This document shows positions 1-7,888 of a stretch of 64,000 nucleotides of DNA, piece by piece. Origin of the DNA: Roseicyclus persicicus (GTDB lineage: Bacteria; Pseudomonadota; Alphaproteobacteria; Rhodobacterales; Rhodobacteraceae); NCBI RefSeq assembly GCF_012395815.1, contig NZ_JAAZQQ010000007.1, forward strand, positions 182,656 to 246,655, given 5' to 3'. The position numbers and the translations under genes are program-made. Under the pieces are notes generated by a model. That model had not been told where the DNA came from. It worked only from the letters and a program-made list of their open reading frames with translations, and ran no database searches. Each line of letters opens with the position of its first letter. Position 1 is the stretch's first letter.

Positions 1-357
1 CAGGCCCGCCGCCAGCGCCGCCTCGGCCTGGGCGCGGACCTGCGCGTCGGTCTCGCCGTGGTCGGCGCGGCGCTCGGAATGGCCGACGATGACGTGGCTG
101 GCGCCCGCCTCGGCCAGCATCGCGGCCGAGATGTCGCCGGTGTGCGCGCCCTGCGCGGCGGGGTGGCAGGTCTGGCCGCCCACGGCGATCGGGCCGCCGC
201 CGATCCGGGTCGCCATGCGGTGGATCAGCGTGGCGGGCGGGCAGACCAGGATGCCGACGCCCGGCGAGGGGTGCGCCGCCATGAGCGCGTCGATCTCGGC
301 CAGCGCGGCGCCATCGCCGTGCATCTTCCAGTTTCCGGCGGCAAGCTTGCGGGGCAT
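1..357 (-). CDS. tpiA: Triosephosphate isomerase, N-terminal part (cut by window edge)
   Basis: Interconverts dihydroxyacetone phosphate and glyceraldehyde 3-phosphate in glycolysis and gluconeogenesis, in the cytoplasm. The first 119 residues are visible. They carry the NWKM motif (residues 9-12, catalytic Lys11) and the GHSERR motif (92-97, catalytic His93), both hallmarks of the TIM family. The catalytic Glu and the phosphate-binding loop lie beyond the left edge. The ATG at 357 gives the usual short N-terminus (MPRKLAAGNWKM). The gene stands alone on this strand, with a 128-base gap before the TfoX-like gene. Family identity is certain; only the 3' two-thirds is missing. Confidence 0.97.
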   Translation of the reverse strand, partial: MPRKLAAGNWKMHGDGAALAEIDALMAAHPSPGVGILVCPPATLIHRMATRIGGGPIAVGGQTCHPAAQGAHTGDISAAMLAEAGASHVIVGHSERRADHGETDAQVRAQAEAALAAGL

Positions 358-485
358 CGGCGGGCTCCTCGATGGGTCAGGGTCGGGGGCGAAGGTGGGC
401 CGGGCGGCGGGCGGAGGTCAAGGGCGGGGCGCCTGTGCGCCGACGCACGCTGCGGGCAGGCCGCGCCGGCCCCGTGCGGCGCCCG

Positions 486-812
486 TCACAGATGCGCCAG
501 CGCCCGCCGCGCCCAGTCGCAGGCGAGGTCGGGGTCGTCGAGCGCGGCGTCGGGCAGGGTCCAGTAACCCATGCGCGTGGGCGCCGCCCGGCCCTTGTGC
601 CGGTAGGACCACTGGGTGCAGCCCGCGGCCGCCATCTCGGCGGCAAAGTCGCCCTCGGCCTTCAGGAACAGGCCGCCGTCGGCCATCATGATCGCGAAGA
701 TCTGGCCCTGGTGGTAGAGGCACAGGCCCCCCATCATCCGGCGCGTGGTGATCGGCCCGAGCCCCGCGAACAGGTCGCGGGCGGTCTCGACGGCCTCGGT
801 GGAAACGCTCAC
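486..812 (-). CDS. TfoX/Sxy N-terminal domain protein
   Basis: A 108-residue protein matching the TfoX N-terminal domain: an N-terminal helix, then the typical TTRRMMGGLCLY and IFAIMMADGGLFLK stretches, and a W-SYRHKGR-Y pattern toward the C-terminus. In gammaproteobacteria the full-length protein regulates competence; single-domain versions like this one are common in Rhodobacterales and have no settled role. Its start overlaps the stop of the upstream HesB/IscA-type gene by four bases (809-812), so the two are probably co-transcribed and translationally coupled. The family is clear; a competence role is not implied. Confidence 0.88.
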   Translation of the reverse strand: MSVSTEAVETARDLFAGLGPITTRRMMGGLCLYHQGQIFAIMMADGGLFLKAEGDFAAEMAAAGCTQWSYRHKGRAAPTRMGYWTLPDAALDDPDLACDWARRALAHL

Positions 813-1195
813 CGCCCCGAGGCGGCGCGGGTCGCTTCCAGCTCCTCGACATCCTTGAACTTGATCGACTCGCCGCAGCCGCAGGCATCCGCCACGTTGG
901 GGTTGCGGAACTTGAAGCCCGATTCCAGCAGGCTGGTCTCGTAGTCGATCACGGTGCCGAACAGGAACATCTGCGCCATCGGGGCGATCATCACGCGGGC
1001 GCCGTCCTGTTCCACGATCTCGTCGTGGGGGTCGATGTCGGCCACGTAGTCCATGGTGTATTCCATGCCCGCGCAGCCGCCCTTCTTGACGCCGATGCGC
1101 AGGCCCTGGCTGCCGTCCCGCGCCATCAGGCGCGCGATCTGCGCCGCCGCGGCGGGGGTGATGGAAACGGCCTGCTTGCCGGGAATGCCGAACAT
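809..1195 (-). CDS. HesB/IscA-type iron-sulfur cluster assembly accessory protein
   Basis: A 128-residue A-type carrier that receives or delivers Fe-S clusters during apoprotein maturation. The three invariant cysteines are present as Cys41 (in KKGGCAGMEY) and Cys105/Cys107 (in the CGCGES tail), the C-x63-C-x-C spacing of the family. The sequence alone does not separate SufA, IscA and ErpA roles. A SufT-like gene lies about 0.8 kb away on the same strand, consistent with a SUF-type pathway elsewhere in the genome. Overlaps the downstream TfoX-like gene by four bases. Confidence 0.95.
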   Translation of the reverse strand: MFGIPGKQAVSITPAAAAQIARLMARDGSQGLRIGVKKGGCAGMEYTMDYVADIDPHDEIVEQDGARVMIAPMAQMFLFGTVIDYETSLLESGFKFRNPNVADACGCGESIKFKDVEELEATRAASGR

Positions 1196-1256
1196 CGGGG
1201 ATGCGTCCTTCGGGCTGTGCTCCTGAGTGCCAATGTAGGCCCGTCCGGCCTCCGGC

Positions 1257-1946
1257 TCAAGGCAAGAGCGGCAGGATCGCCCACAGGCCCGCGGCGCAGG
1301 CCAGACCCCAGCCCAGCGACAGGCCCGCGCCCTCGACGAGACGCCGCCGGCCGGCCACGTCTCGGTCGGCCCAGCGCAGCGCGACCTGCGCGGCCTTGGC
1401 CAGCGCCACGCCCAGCGCCAGCACCGGCAGGCCCAGCGCCACCACCCCCACCATGGTCGCCCGCTCGGCCCAGCCCATCCGCACGCCGCGCGCCCCGGTC
1501 GCGGGGTCGTCGGGCAGCCGCGCGGCGACCGCGTACTGCCCGCCGCGCGCGGCGAACAGCACAGCGGCCGCGATCAGGATCGCCGCGGGCGCCCATGGCA
1601 GGGCGGCCAGCGGGCTGTCGGCCCAGAGGCCCGGGGCCAGCGCCGCCACCAGCACGATCGAGGCCAGGTGCAGGAGCTGGTCGAGGACGTAGGACGCAAG
1701 CCCCGGCCGCATCACGAAGGTCTTGAGCAGGTCGATCGCCAGGTGCAGCCCGGCCAGCACGAGGAACCACGGCGACAGGGTCAGCAGCACCAGCGGCATC
1801 GCCGCCAGCACGGTGCCGATGTGCAGGCCAAGGGCCGCGGCGCGGCGCTTGTTCGCCACCATCCAGCCGGTCTGCAGCAGGTAGTCGGCCAGCACATGCG
1901 CCAGAAACAGCGCGGCGAATGTCGATGCTGCCATGGTTCCCGTCAT
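1257..1946 (-). CDS. DUF3307 family membrane protein
   Basis: A 229-residue hydrophobic protein. It begins with the DUF3307 signature: a membrane helix containing HxxADYLLQT, then a second helix with LHxxIDxxK (LHLAIDLLKTF). Roughly five to six membrane segments are apparent (about residues 8-25, 40-75, 95-150, 165-185 and 205-225). No biochemical function is known for the family. Two in-frame ATGs (1946 and 1934) are possible; the upstream one is used here. The gene sits between the Fe-S accessory gene and sufT on the same strand, but gaps of 61 and 90 bases do not force an operon. Confidence 0.85.
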   Translation of the reverse strand: MTGTMAASTFAALFLAHVLADYLLQTGWMVANKRRAAALGLHIGTVLAAMPLVLLTLSPWFLVLAGLHLAIDLLKTFVMRPGLASYVLDQLLHLASIVLVAALAPGLWADSPLAALPWAPAAILIAAAVLFAARGGQYAVAARLPDDPATGARGVRMGWAERATMVGVVALGLPVLALGVALAKAAQVALRWADRDVAGRRRLVEGAGLSLGWGLACAAGLWAILPLLP

Positions 1947-2036
1947 CCCCGGCGCCGGTTCGGTCCGCCGGGTCTCAACCCCGTCCTTGCGGGGATCATG
2001 TCAGGGGTCCGGCCCCGTGCCAAGGGGCCGCTGGGC

Positions 2037-2399
2037 CTACATGAAGCCCAGTTCCAGCCGCGCTTCGTCGGACATCATGTCCATGCCCCAGGGCGGGTCC
2101 CAGGTGATGTCGACGTCGACGTGCTTGACGCCCTCGAGCGGCTCGACCGCGTCGGCGACCCAGCCGGGCATCTCGCCCGCGACGGGGCAGCCGGGGGCGG
2201 TCAGGGTCATGGTGATCTTCACCGCGTTCTCGGGGTCGATGTCGATGGTGTAGACCAGCCCGAGGTCGAAGATGTTCACCGGGATTTCCGGGTCGTAGAC
2301 GGTGCGGCAGGCCTCGACCACGCTCTCGTAGAGCGGGTGGTCGGTGCTCGACGGCTTGATGAGGGGCGTTCCCTCCAGCTGGGGCTGCGGCTCGGACAT
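2037..2399 (-). CDS. sufT: SufT / DUF59 (MIP18-type) Fe-S assembly protein
   Basis: A 120-residue DUF59 protein implicated in Fe-S protein maturation. Visible family motifs are DPEIPVNIFDLGLVY (36-50), TAPGCP (67-72) and a C-terminal WDPPW (100-104), the last typical of the SUF-associated SufT subgroup. The ATG at 2399 is chosen because longer in-frame extensions run into unrelated low-complexity sequence. Other suf genes are not in this window, so linkage to the SUF operon cannot be checked here; the nearest partner is the HesB/IscA-type gene about 0.8 kb away on the same strand. Confidence 0.93.
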   Translation of the reverse strand: MSEPQPQLEGTPLIKPSSTDHPLYESVVEACRTVYDPEIPVNIFDLGLVYTIDIDPENAVKITMTLTAPGCPVAGEMPGWVADAVEPLEGVKHVDVDITWDPPWGMDMMSDEARLELGFM

Positions 2400-2466
2400 C
2401 GGTGGGCTTTCGTCGCTATTCCTGAGCGAAGATATAAGGAAAGCGCGGGGCGGGGTAAAGGGCGGG

Positions 2467-2928
2467 TCAGCCCGGGGCCCCGCGACCCGCGACCGCGTCC
2501 AGCGCGTGGCGGAGCTGCGCCGGGTCGGGAAGGGCCAGCCGGGCGTCGAGCGCGTCATGGGTCGCGCGCCAGGCGGGCAGGGCGGCCTTGAGCGCCGCGC
2601 GGCCCGTGTCGGTCAGCGTCAGGCGGCGGGACCGGCGGTCGTCCCTGTCCGGGGCCGCCACCACCAGCCCCCGCCGCTGCAGCGGCTTCAGCGCGGCGGT
2701 CAGCGTCGTCCGGTCCATGCCGAGCAGCGGCGCGAGGTCCGCGATCCGGGGTGCCTCGGGCCGGTTCAGCGCCATCAGCAGAGAGAACTGCCCGTTGGTC
2801 AGCCCCGCGGGCCGGAGCGCCGCGTCGAACAGGCGCGCCAGCTCCCGCGCCGCGCGCTGCGTGTGCAGGCACAGGCAGCGGTCGCGCACTTCCAGCGTCG
2901 TCGACAGGGGCAAGTCCGGGTCCAGCAT
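2467..2928 (-). CDS. MarR-family transcriptional regulator
   Basis: A 153-residue winged-helix repressor. The helix-turn-helix runs from about residue 62 (IADLAPLLGMDRTTLTAAL) to 89, followed by a basic wing (DRDDRRSRRLTLTDTG, 94-109). An N-terminal CLC pair (Cys18/Cys20) precedes the AARELARLFD dimerisation helix and could sense oxidants or electrophiles, which is inference only. It is transcribed divergently from a DUF1428 gene, and a perfect 16-bp palindrome lies 8 bases upstream of its ATG. That arrangement is typical of autorepression plus control of the neighbour. The ATG at 2928 is preferred because upstream in-frame starts would run through the palindrome. Confidence 0.92.
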   Translation of the reverse strand: MLDPDLPLSTTLEVRDRCLCLHTQRAARELARLFDAALRPAGLTNGQFSLLMALNRPEAPRIADLAPLLGMDRTTLTAALKPLQRRGLVVAAPDRDDRRSRRLTLTDTGRAALKAALPAWRATHDALDARLALPDPAQLRHALDAVAGRGAPG

Positions 2929-2935
2929 CGGAAAA

Positions 2936-2951
2936 ATGTTGATATCAACAT
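2936..2951. promoter_or_regulatory. Palindromic MarR operator candidate
   Basis: A perfect 16-bp palindrome, ATGTTGATATCAACAT, sits in the 72-bp divergent promoter region between the marR gene (ATG at 2928) and the DUF1428 gene (ATG at 3001). Its TTGATATCAA core resembles operators of several MarR regulators, and its AT-richness stands out against the surroundings. Confidence 0.75.
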
Positions 2952-3000
2952 AACGGGCTGTCAAGCTGCCGTCACCGAATCCGCAGTGGGGGTGTCGCGA

Positions 3001-3360
3001 ATGTCTTATGTGCAGGGATTCCTTTTGGCCGTGCGCGCCGACCAGCGCGAGACCTACCGCCGCCACGCCGCGGCCGCCTGGCCGGTGTTCCAGCGCCTCG
3101 GCTGCCTGTCCGCCGAGGAAAACTGGGGCGTCGACGTGCAGCCGGGCGAGGTCACGTCCTTTCCCCAGGCGGTGAAGCTGGAGGAGGGCGAGGTGGTGGT
3201 GTTCTCGTGGATGGTCTGGCCCGACCGCGCCACCTGTGATGCGGCCTGGGCGCGGATGATGTCCGAGCCCGAGCTGATGGAGGGCATGGGCGAGATGCCC
3301 TTCGACGGCCGGCGCATGATGTGGGGCGGGTTCGAGCCGCTGTTCTCGGCCGGCGCCTGA
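3001..3360 (+). CDS. DUF1428 family protein
   Basis: A 119-residue small cytoplasmic protein of the DUF1428 family (dimeric alpha/beta barrel fold). The typical start MSYVQGFLLAV is followed by WPVF..LGCL and EVVVFSWMVWPDRATCDAAW, and by the MPFDGRRMMWGGFEPL signature near the C-terminus. Function is unknown; similar proteins are often encoded beside MarR or other stress regulators. It is divergent from the MarR gene and shares the 2936-2951 palindrome, so it is the likely regulatory target. The convergent rimK-like gene ends three bases after its stop. Confidence 0.88.
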   Translation: MSYVQGFLLAVRADQRETYRRHAAAAWPVFQRLGCLSAEENWGVDVQPGEVTSFPQAVKLEEGEVVVFSWMVWPDRATCDAAWARMMSEPELMEGMGEMPFDGRRMMWGGFEPLFSAGA

Positions 3361-3363
3361 GCC

Positions 3364-4755
3364 TCAGGCCGCCGCCGCGCGGCGCTTGCGCACCGGGGCG
3401 GGGCGGACGCGGCGCTCGATCGCCTCGTAGAGCAGCGCGGGGATGTTCTTGCCCGTGGCCTGCTCGATCCCTTCCAGCCCGGGCGAGGAATTGACCTCCA
3501 GCACCTTGGGCCCGTCATGGCCGCGCAGCATGTCGACGCCGGCAAAGCCGAGGCCGAAGACGCGGGCGGCGCGCACCGCCGTCTCGCGTTCCTCGCGGGT
3601 GATGCGCACCGGCTGCGCGCGCCCGCCCCGGTGCAGGTTCGACCGGAACTCGCCGCCGCGCGCGGTGCGCTTCATCGCGGCCACCACGCGGCCGTCGACG
3701 ACGAGGCAGCGGATGTCCTCGCCCGCGGCCTCGGCGACGAAGCTCTGCACGAGGAAATTCGCCCGCAGGCCGCGGAAGGCGTCGATCACCGACTGCGCGG
3801 CGGTGCGGGTCTCGGCCAGCACCACGCCCTTGCCTTGCGTCGATTCCAGCAGCTTGATCACCACCGGCCCCTCGCCGACCAGCGCGATCAGGTTGTCGGT
3901 GTCCTTGGGGCTGGCGGCAAAGGCGGTCTGCGGCATCCCGATGCGGGCCGCGGCCAGCATCTGGTGGGCGTGCAGCTTGTCGCGGCTGGCGGTGATGCCG
4001 GCGGCGCCGTTCACGCAATGGGTGCCCAACGTCTCGAACTGGCGCAGCACGGCGGCGCCGTAAGCGGTGATCGACGCGCCGATGCGCGGGATCACCGCGT
4101 CGTAGCGCGGCAGGCGCTGGCCGTCGCAATGCACCTCGGGCGCCAGCGCGTTCAGCGCCATGTAGCAGCGGGTGGTGTCGATCACCTCGACCGTGTGGCC
4201 GCGTTCCTCGCCCTCGGTGACGAGGCGGCGGGTGGAATAGTTGTCCTCGCGGCTGAGGACCGCGATGCGGAGCGCGCGCTGCGGCGCGGCCAGCTTGACC
4301 TCGGCGGTGTGGTAGACGTCGTAGCCCAGCCGCGGCTGGCAGAAGCTGTCGGCGGGGCTGATGCGCCAGCCGGGCTGGATCGCCTGCCGCCCGATCAGCA
4401 TGCGGTAGGCCATGTTCGTCCGGTCGGTCAGCGTGACCTCGACGGGCACTTCGGTGTCGCCCATGCGCAGCGTGGTCTCGATCACGTAGCGCAGCTCCGA
4501 CTCGCCGTTCGACGAGGTCACCTCGCGCCGGTCGCGGATCGGGGCCGAGCAGGCGATGGTCAGGTCGGTCCGCCCCGGCACCGGGTGCACGGCAAAGCGC
4601 AGCTTGGGCCGCGAGACGGGGCCGAAGGGTTCGATGTCGAAGGCATGGAGCGCCGAGGTGCGGGCGCCGGTGTCCACCTTGGCCTTGAGCGCCGGCAGCC
4701 CCAGCGCCGGCAGCGCCACCCATTCCTCCCAGCCGAGGATCAGCCCGTCGGTCAT
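3364..4755 (-). CDS. rimK: Fusion of retropepsin-like (RimB-type) domain and RimK ATP-grasp ligase
   Basis: A 463-residue two-domain protein. Residues 1 to about 150 match the ATP-dependent zinc protease/RimB family, a retropepsin-like fold with the KVDTGARTSALHA motif (Asp28-Thr-Gly-Ala) and the later MLIGRQAI pattern. Residues from about 165 form a RimK-type ATP-grasp ligase, with KLLESTQGKGVVLAE (ATP loop), a QSFVAEAAGEDIRCLVV segment and the metal-binding VLEVNSSPGLEGIE end. RimK adds glutamate residues to the C-terminus of ribosomal protein S6, and RimB/RimA modulate it in some bacteria. Having both in one chain suggests coupled ligation and trimming, which is inference. The ATG at 4755 starts right at the domain. 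Confidence 0.9.
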   Translation of the reverse strand: MTDGLILGWEEWVALPALGLPALKAKVDTGARTSALHAFDIEPFGPVSRPKLRFAVHPVPGRTDLTIACSAPIRDRREVTSSNGESELRYVIETTLRMGDTEVPVEVTLTDRTNMAYRMLIGRQAIQPGWRISPADSFCQPRLGYDVYHTAEVKLAAPQRALRIAVLSREDNYSTRRLVTEGEERGHTVEVIDTTRCYMALNALAPEVHCDGQRLPRYDAVIPRIGASITAYGAAVLRQFETLGTHCVNGAAGITASRDKLHAHQMLAAARIGMPQTAFAASPKDTDNLIALVGEGPVVIKLLESTQGKGVVLAETRTAAQSVIDAFRGLRANFLVQSFVAEAAGEDIRCLVVDGRVVAAMKRTARGGEFRSNLHRGGRAQPVRITREERETAVRAARVFGLGFAGVDMLRGHDGPKVLEVNSSPGLEGIEQATGKNIPALLYEAIERRVRPAPVRKRRAAAA

Positions 4756-4927
4756 CTGCCTGTCTCTCCCTGTCCCCGGATTCGCGCGGTGGCGGCCGCT
4801 CTAGCCCGCCGGGGCGGGGGAGGAACAGGCCCCCCGCGCGCGGGTGGCGCGACGTCGCCCTGATCGCACCGCTCTGCGACGGGCGCATGTCATGCTAGGC
4901 TTGGCCCGGACGATACAGGAGAGCCCC

Positions 4928-5368
4928 ATGCCGGACGACGACGCACCGCACCCGCTGATCGGCACATGGCGGATGGAGGCCTGGACCGGCGTCTTCCCCG
5001 ACACGGGCGAAGGCTTCGACGCGCTGGGGCCCGCGCCGCTCGGCTACATCGCCTACCACGCGGACGGGCGGATGATGGCCACCGTCTTCGCCCGCGACCG
5101 GCTGGCCGCCCGCCCCGGCGGCTGGACCGACGCCGAGAAGGTGGCGCTGTTCGACACCATGCTCGCCTATGTCGCCCGCTGGCGGATCGAGGGCGACCGG
5201 GTGATCCACAGCGTCGAGGGGGCGTGGAACCCCAGCTGGCAGGTGGACCTGACCCGGCCCTTCACCCTGTCGGGCGACCGGCTGGAGATCGCGGGGGCGC
5301 CCTCGACCGATCCCGCGACCGGGCGCGACGTGGTCTACCGGATGGTGTTCCGCAAGGTCGTGGGCTGA
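4928..5368 (+). CDS. Lipocalin-like domain protein
   Basis: A 146-residue protein matching the lipocalin-like family (PF13924 type). It opens with [10 protein letters not shown], continues with [17 protein letters not shown], and has later strands [18 protein letters not shown] and [10 protein letters not shown]. There is no signal peptide, so a cytoplasmic small-molecule-binding barrel is likely; the ligand is unknown. The ATG at 4928 is supported by an AGGAGA ribosome-binding site about six bases upstream. It ends 46 bases before tgt on the same strand, so the two may share a transcript. Confidence 0.85.
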   Translation: MPDDDAPHPLIGTWRMEAWTGVFPDTGEGFDALGPAPLGYIAYHADGRMMATVFARDRLAARPGGWTDAEKVALFDTMLAYVARWRIEGDRVIHSVEGAWNPSWQVDLTRPFTLSGDRLEIAGAPSTDPATGRDVVYRMVFRKVVG

Positions 5369-5414
5369 CCGCGCGGGCTTTGCTTTGCCGCCGTTCCGCA
5401 CTATCGGGGGCGGC

Positions 5415-6545
5415 ATGAGCGACCGTTTCTCCTTCCGCCTCTCCGCCACCTCGGGAAAGGCCCGCACCGGCGTGATCTCGACCCCGCGCGGGCAGATCCG
5501 CACGCCCGCCTTCATGCCCGTGGGCACCGCGGCGACCGTCAAGGCGATGCTGCCCGACAGCGTGGCGGCGACGGGCGCCGACATCCTCTTGGGCAACACC
5601 TATCACCTGATGCTGCGGCCGACCGCCGAGCGCATCGCGCGGCTGGGCGGGCTGCACCGGTTCATGAACTGGGACAAGCCGATCCTGACCGACTCGGGCG
5701 GGTTCCAGGTGATGAGCCTCGCGGAGCTGCGCAAGCTGACCGAGGAGGGCGTGACCTTCCGCAGCCATGTGGACGGGTCGAAGCACATGCTGTCGCCGGA
5801 ACGGTCCATGGAGATCCAGAAGCTCCTCGGCTCCGACATCGTGATGTGCTTCGACGAATGCCCCGCGCTGCCCGCCGACCGCGACCGCATCGCGGAATCG
5901 ATGCGCCTGTCGATGCGCTGGGCCGAGCGGTCCAAGGCGGCCTTCGGCGACCGGCCGGGCCATGCGCTGTTCGGTATCCAGCAGGGCGGGCTGGAGCGGG
6001 ATTTCCGGGAGGAGAGCGCCGAGGCGCTCAAGGCGATCGGCTTCGACGGCTACGCGGTCGGCGGCCTTGCGGTGGGCGAGGGGCAGGAGGCGATGTTCGG
6101 CTGCCTCGACTTCGCGCCCGACATGCTGCCCGTGGACAAGCCCCGCTACCTGATGGGCGTGGGCAAGCCGGACGACATCGTGGGCGCGGTCGCCCGCGGG
6201 ATCGACATGATGGACTGCGTGCTGCCGTCGCGCTCGGGGCGCACCGGGCAGGCCTTCACCCGGCGGGGCGTCGTGAACATCAAGAACGCCCGCCACGCCG
6301 ACGACCCCCGGCCGCTCGACGCGGATTGCACCTGCCCCGCCTGCCGGGGCTACAGCCGCGCCTACCTGCACCACGTGTTCCGGGCGGGCGAGATCATTTC
6401 GTCCATGCTGCTGACCTGGCACAACCTGCACTACTACCAGGAGCTGATGGCGGGGATGCGCGCGGCCATCGCCGAGGACCGCTTCGCCGGCTTCGAGGCC
6501 GCGTTCCACGCCCAACGCGCCGAGGGTGATATCGAGCCCCTTTGA
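5415..6545 (+). CDS. tgt: tRNA-guanine transglycosylase (queuine pathway)
   Basis: Exchanges guanine-34 of GUN-anticodon tRNAs for the queuosine precursor preQ1. The 376-residue protein has the substrate-pocket DSGGFQ motif (93-98), the GIQQGG loop (188-192), the nucleophile region [13 protein letters not shown] with Asp264, and a zinc site with Cys305, Cys307, Cys310 and a downstream His. Length and motifs match bacterial Tgt. The ATG at 5415 follows a GGGGG stretch. A later step of the same modification system, or a related one (GluQRS, glutamylation of queuosine), is encoded at 29.1-30.0 kb. Confidence 0.97.
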   Translation: MSDRFSFRLSATSGKARTGVISTPRGQIRTPAFMPVGTAATVKAMLPDSVAATGADILLGNTYHLMLRPTAERIARLGGLHRFMNWDKPILTDSGGFQVMSLAELRKLTEEGVTFRSHVDGSKHMLSPERSMEIQKLLGSDIVMCFDECPALPADRDRIAESMRLSMRWAERSKAAFGDRPGHALFGIQQGGLERDFREESAEALKAIGFDGYAVGGLAVGEGQEAMFGCLDFAPDMLPVDKPRYLMGVGKPDDIVGAVARGIDMMDCVLPSRSGRTGQAFTRRGVVNIKNARHADDPRPLDADCTCPACRGYSRAYLHHVFRAGEIISSMLLTWHNLHYYQELMAGMRAAIAEDRFAGFEAAFHAQRAEGDIEPL

Positions 6546-6551
6546 CCGCGA

Positions 6552-6575
6552 CCGGGCCCCGCGATGGGGGCCCGG
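6552..6575 (+). terminator. GC-rich stem-loop after tgt
   Basis: CCGGGCCCC, a five-base loop, then GGGGCCCGG forms a 9-bp stem six bases past the tgt stop and 20 bases before the stop of the convergent secreted-protein gene. There is no T-run, so it may act only as an mRNA-stabilising or weak bidirectional signal. Confidence 0.45.
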
Positions 6576-6595
6576 CCCGTTGCCATCCGGCTGCG

Positions 6596-7801
6596 TCAGC
6601 GGCTGGCCGACCAGCCGTACTCGTAGCCGCCGCCGCTCTGGTTGAACTGGCCGCTGATCTGGCTGCCCGACACCGTCCCGACATAGTGCTGGTCCACGCC
6701 CGGGTTCGGGCGCAGGAATTCCACCCGGCCGCTGGCGGGGTCGAACAGGACGTTCAGGAGCGTCTCCTGCCGGCTGCCGAGGTTCATGATCCCGGTCCAG
6801 CCGCCGCCCGCCTGCTGGAAGCTGAGCGTGCCCGGGAAGCCGTTGGCGTTCACGTTCCACGTGCCGGCCAGCCCCGCGCCCTGCGGCGGCACGGGCGGCT
6901 GCGGTTGCGGCCCGCTCGGGATCGCGCGGACGCTGAGCGTGCCCATGCAGGCCTCCTGCCCGTAGCGGCCGACCCACACGTTGACCGTGCCGTTGGCCGA
7001 CCGGCCCTCGATCTGCAGGCGGGGGTTCCAGTTGCCCGCGCTGTCGTCGTCGAAGCGCCACTGCTGGTCCGCCGTCCGCACCAGCATCGTGCCGTCGCAG
7101 CTGCCGTTGTAGGACAGCTCCAGCAGATAGCCGTCCATCTGCGACAGCTGCAGGGTGATCGCCGGGTTGGGGTCGACATAGCCCGTGCCGGTGATGGAAC
7201 AGGACCAGAGCTCCGTCCGGCCCTGCGCGGGCACGCCGCCCAGCTGCTGCGGCGTGGTCAGCTGCGGGCCCGAGAAGTAGTGCACCTGCCCGACGCCGGC
7301 GGGGTTCGGGCAGCCGCCCTGCGGCACGGTGTTGCCCACGGCGCGCACGGTCAGGTTGGCCGGGCAGACGTCGTTGGCGTGGTAGGTGCCGAGCCAGAGA
7401 TCGACCCGCCCCTCGACCGCGCCGAGGGTCAGCTGCGGCATCAGCCCCGTGCCGCCATCGTCGTTGAAGTGCCAGGCCCCGTCGGGGGTGTGGGCGATCA
7501 GGGTCGAGTCGCAGTCGGACTGCACGTCGAAGATCACGCCTGTGCCGCCCATCTGGTTGAAATAGAAGGTATAGTCGGGCGCCGCCTCGGCATAGCCGAC
7601 GCCGCCGTAGATCTGCGGGCAGCCCGACAGGGGCACGAAGCCCTGCGCCGTCGCCGACAGCACCTGCGGCGTTTGCAGCTGGGCGGCGGAATACTGGATC
7701 GTGGCGCCGGTCATGCCGGTGCTGGGGCAGGCCTGGGCCAGCACCGCGGCCGCCAGCCAGAGCGCGGCGCCGGCGGCGAGGGTGGTAAGGGTGCGGTGCA
7801 T
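6596..7801 (-). CDS. Secreted protein with two four-cysteine repeats and C-terminal beta domain
   Basis: A 401-residue protein with a clear Sec signal peptide (about residues 1-23; A-rich hydrophobic core, cleavage near AQA-CPS). Two homologous repeats of about 130 residues follow (25-153 and 164-292). Each has four cysteines in matching places (Cys25/61/97/146 and Cys164/201/235/285) and a shared pattern of M-G, CDST/CDGT-L, TPDG-W-FNDD and GRVD-W-GTY. A proline-rich linker leads to a beta-rich domain (311-401) starting GLAGTWNVN. The same repeat occurs twice in the adjacent upstream gene, so the two are paralogues. I do not recognise a named family; the fold may resemble secreted beta-sandwich (pre-peptidase-like) domains, which is inference. 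Confidence 0.8.
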   Translation of the reverse strand: MHRTLTTLAAGAALWLAAAVLAQACPSTGMTGATIQYSAAQLQTPQVLSATAQGFVPLSGCPQIYGGVGYAEAAPDYTFYFNQMGGTGVIFDVQSDCDSTLIAHTPDGAWHFNDDGGTGLMPQLTLGAVEGRVDLWLGTYHANDVCPANLTVRAVGNTVPQGGCPNPAGVGQVHYFSGPQLTTPQQLGGVPAQGRTELWSCSITGTGYVDPNPAITLQLSQMDGYLLELSYNGSCDGTMLVRTADQQWRFDDDSAGNWNPRLQIEGRSANGTVNVWVGRYGQEACMGTLSVRAIPSGPQPQPPVPPQGAGLAGTWNVNANGFPGTLSFQQAGGGWTGIMNLGSRQETLLNVLFDPASGRVEFLRPNPGVDQHYVGTVSGSQISGQFNQSGGGYEYGWSASR

Positions 7802-7888
7802 GTGAGGGGTCCTCCTCTTGCGGACATGGGGGGGTGCGGGCTTCGGGGGCGCCGCCCCGGGTCGGCCGGGGCGGGCAGGGGGTGCGCC

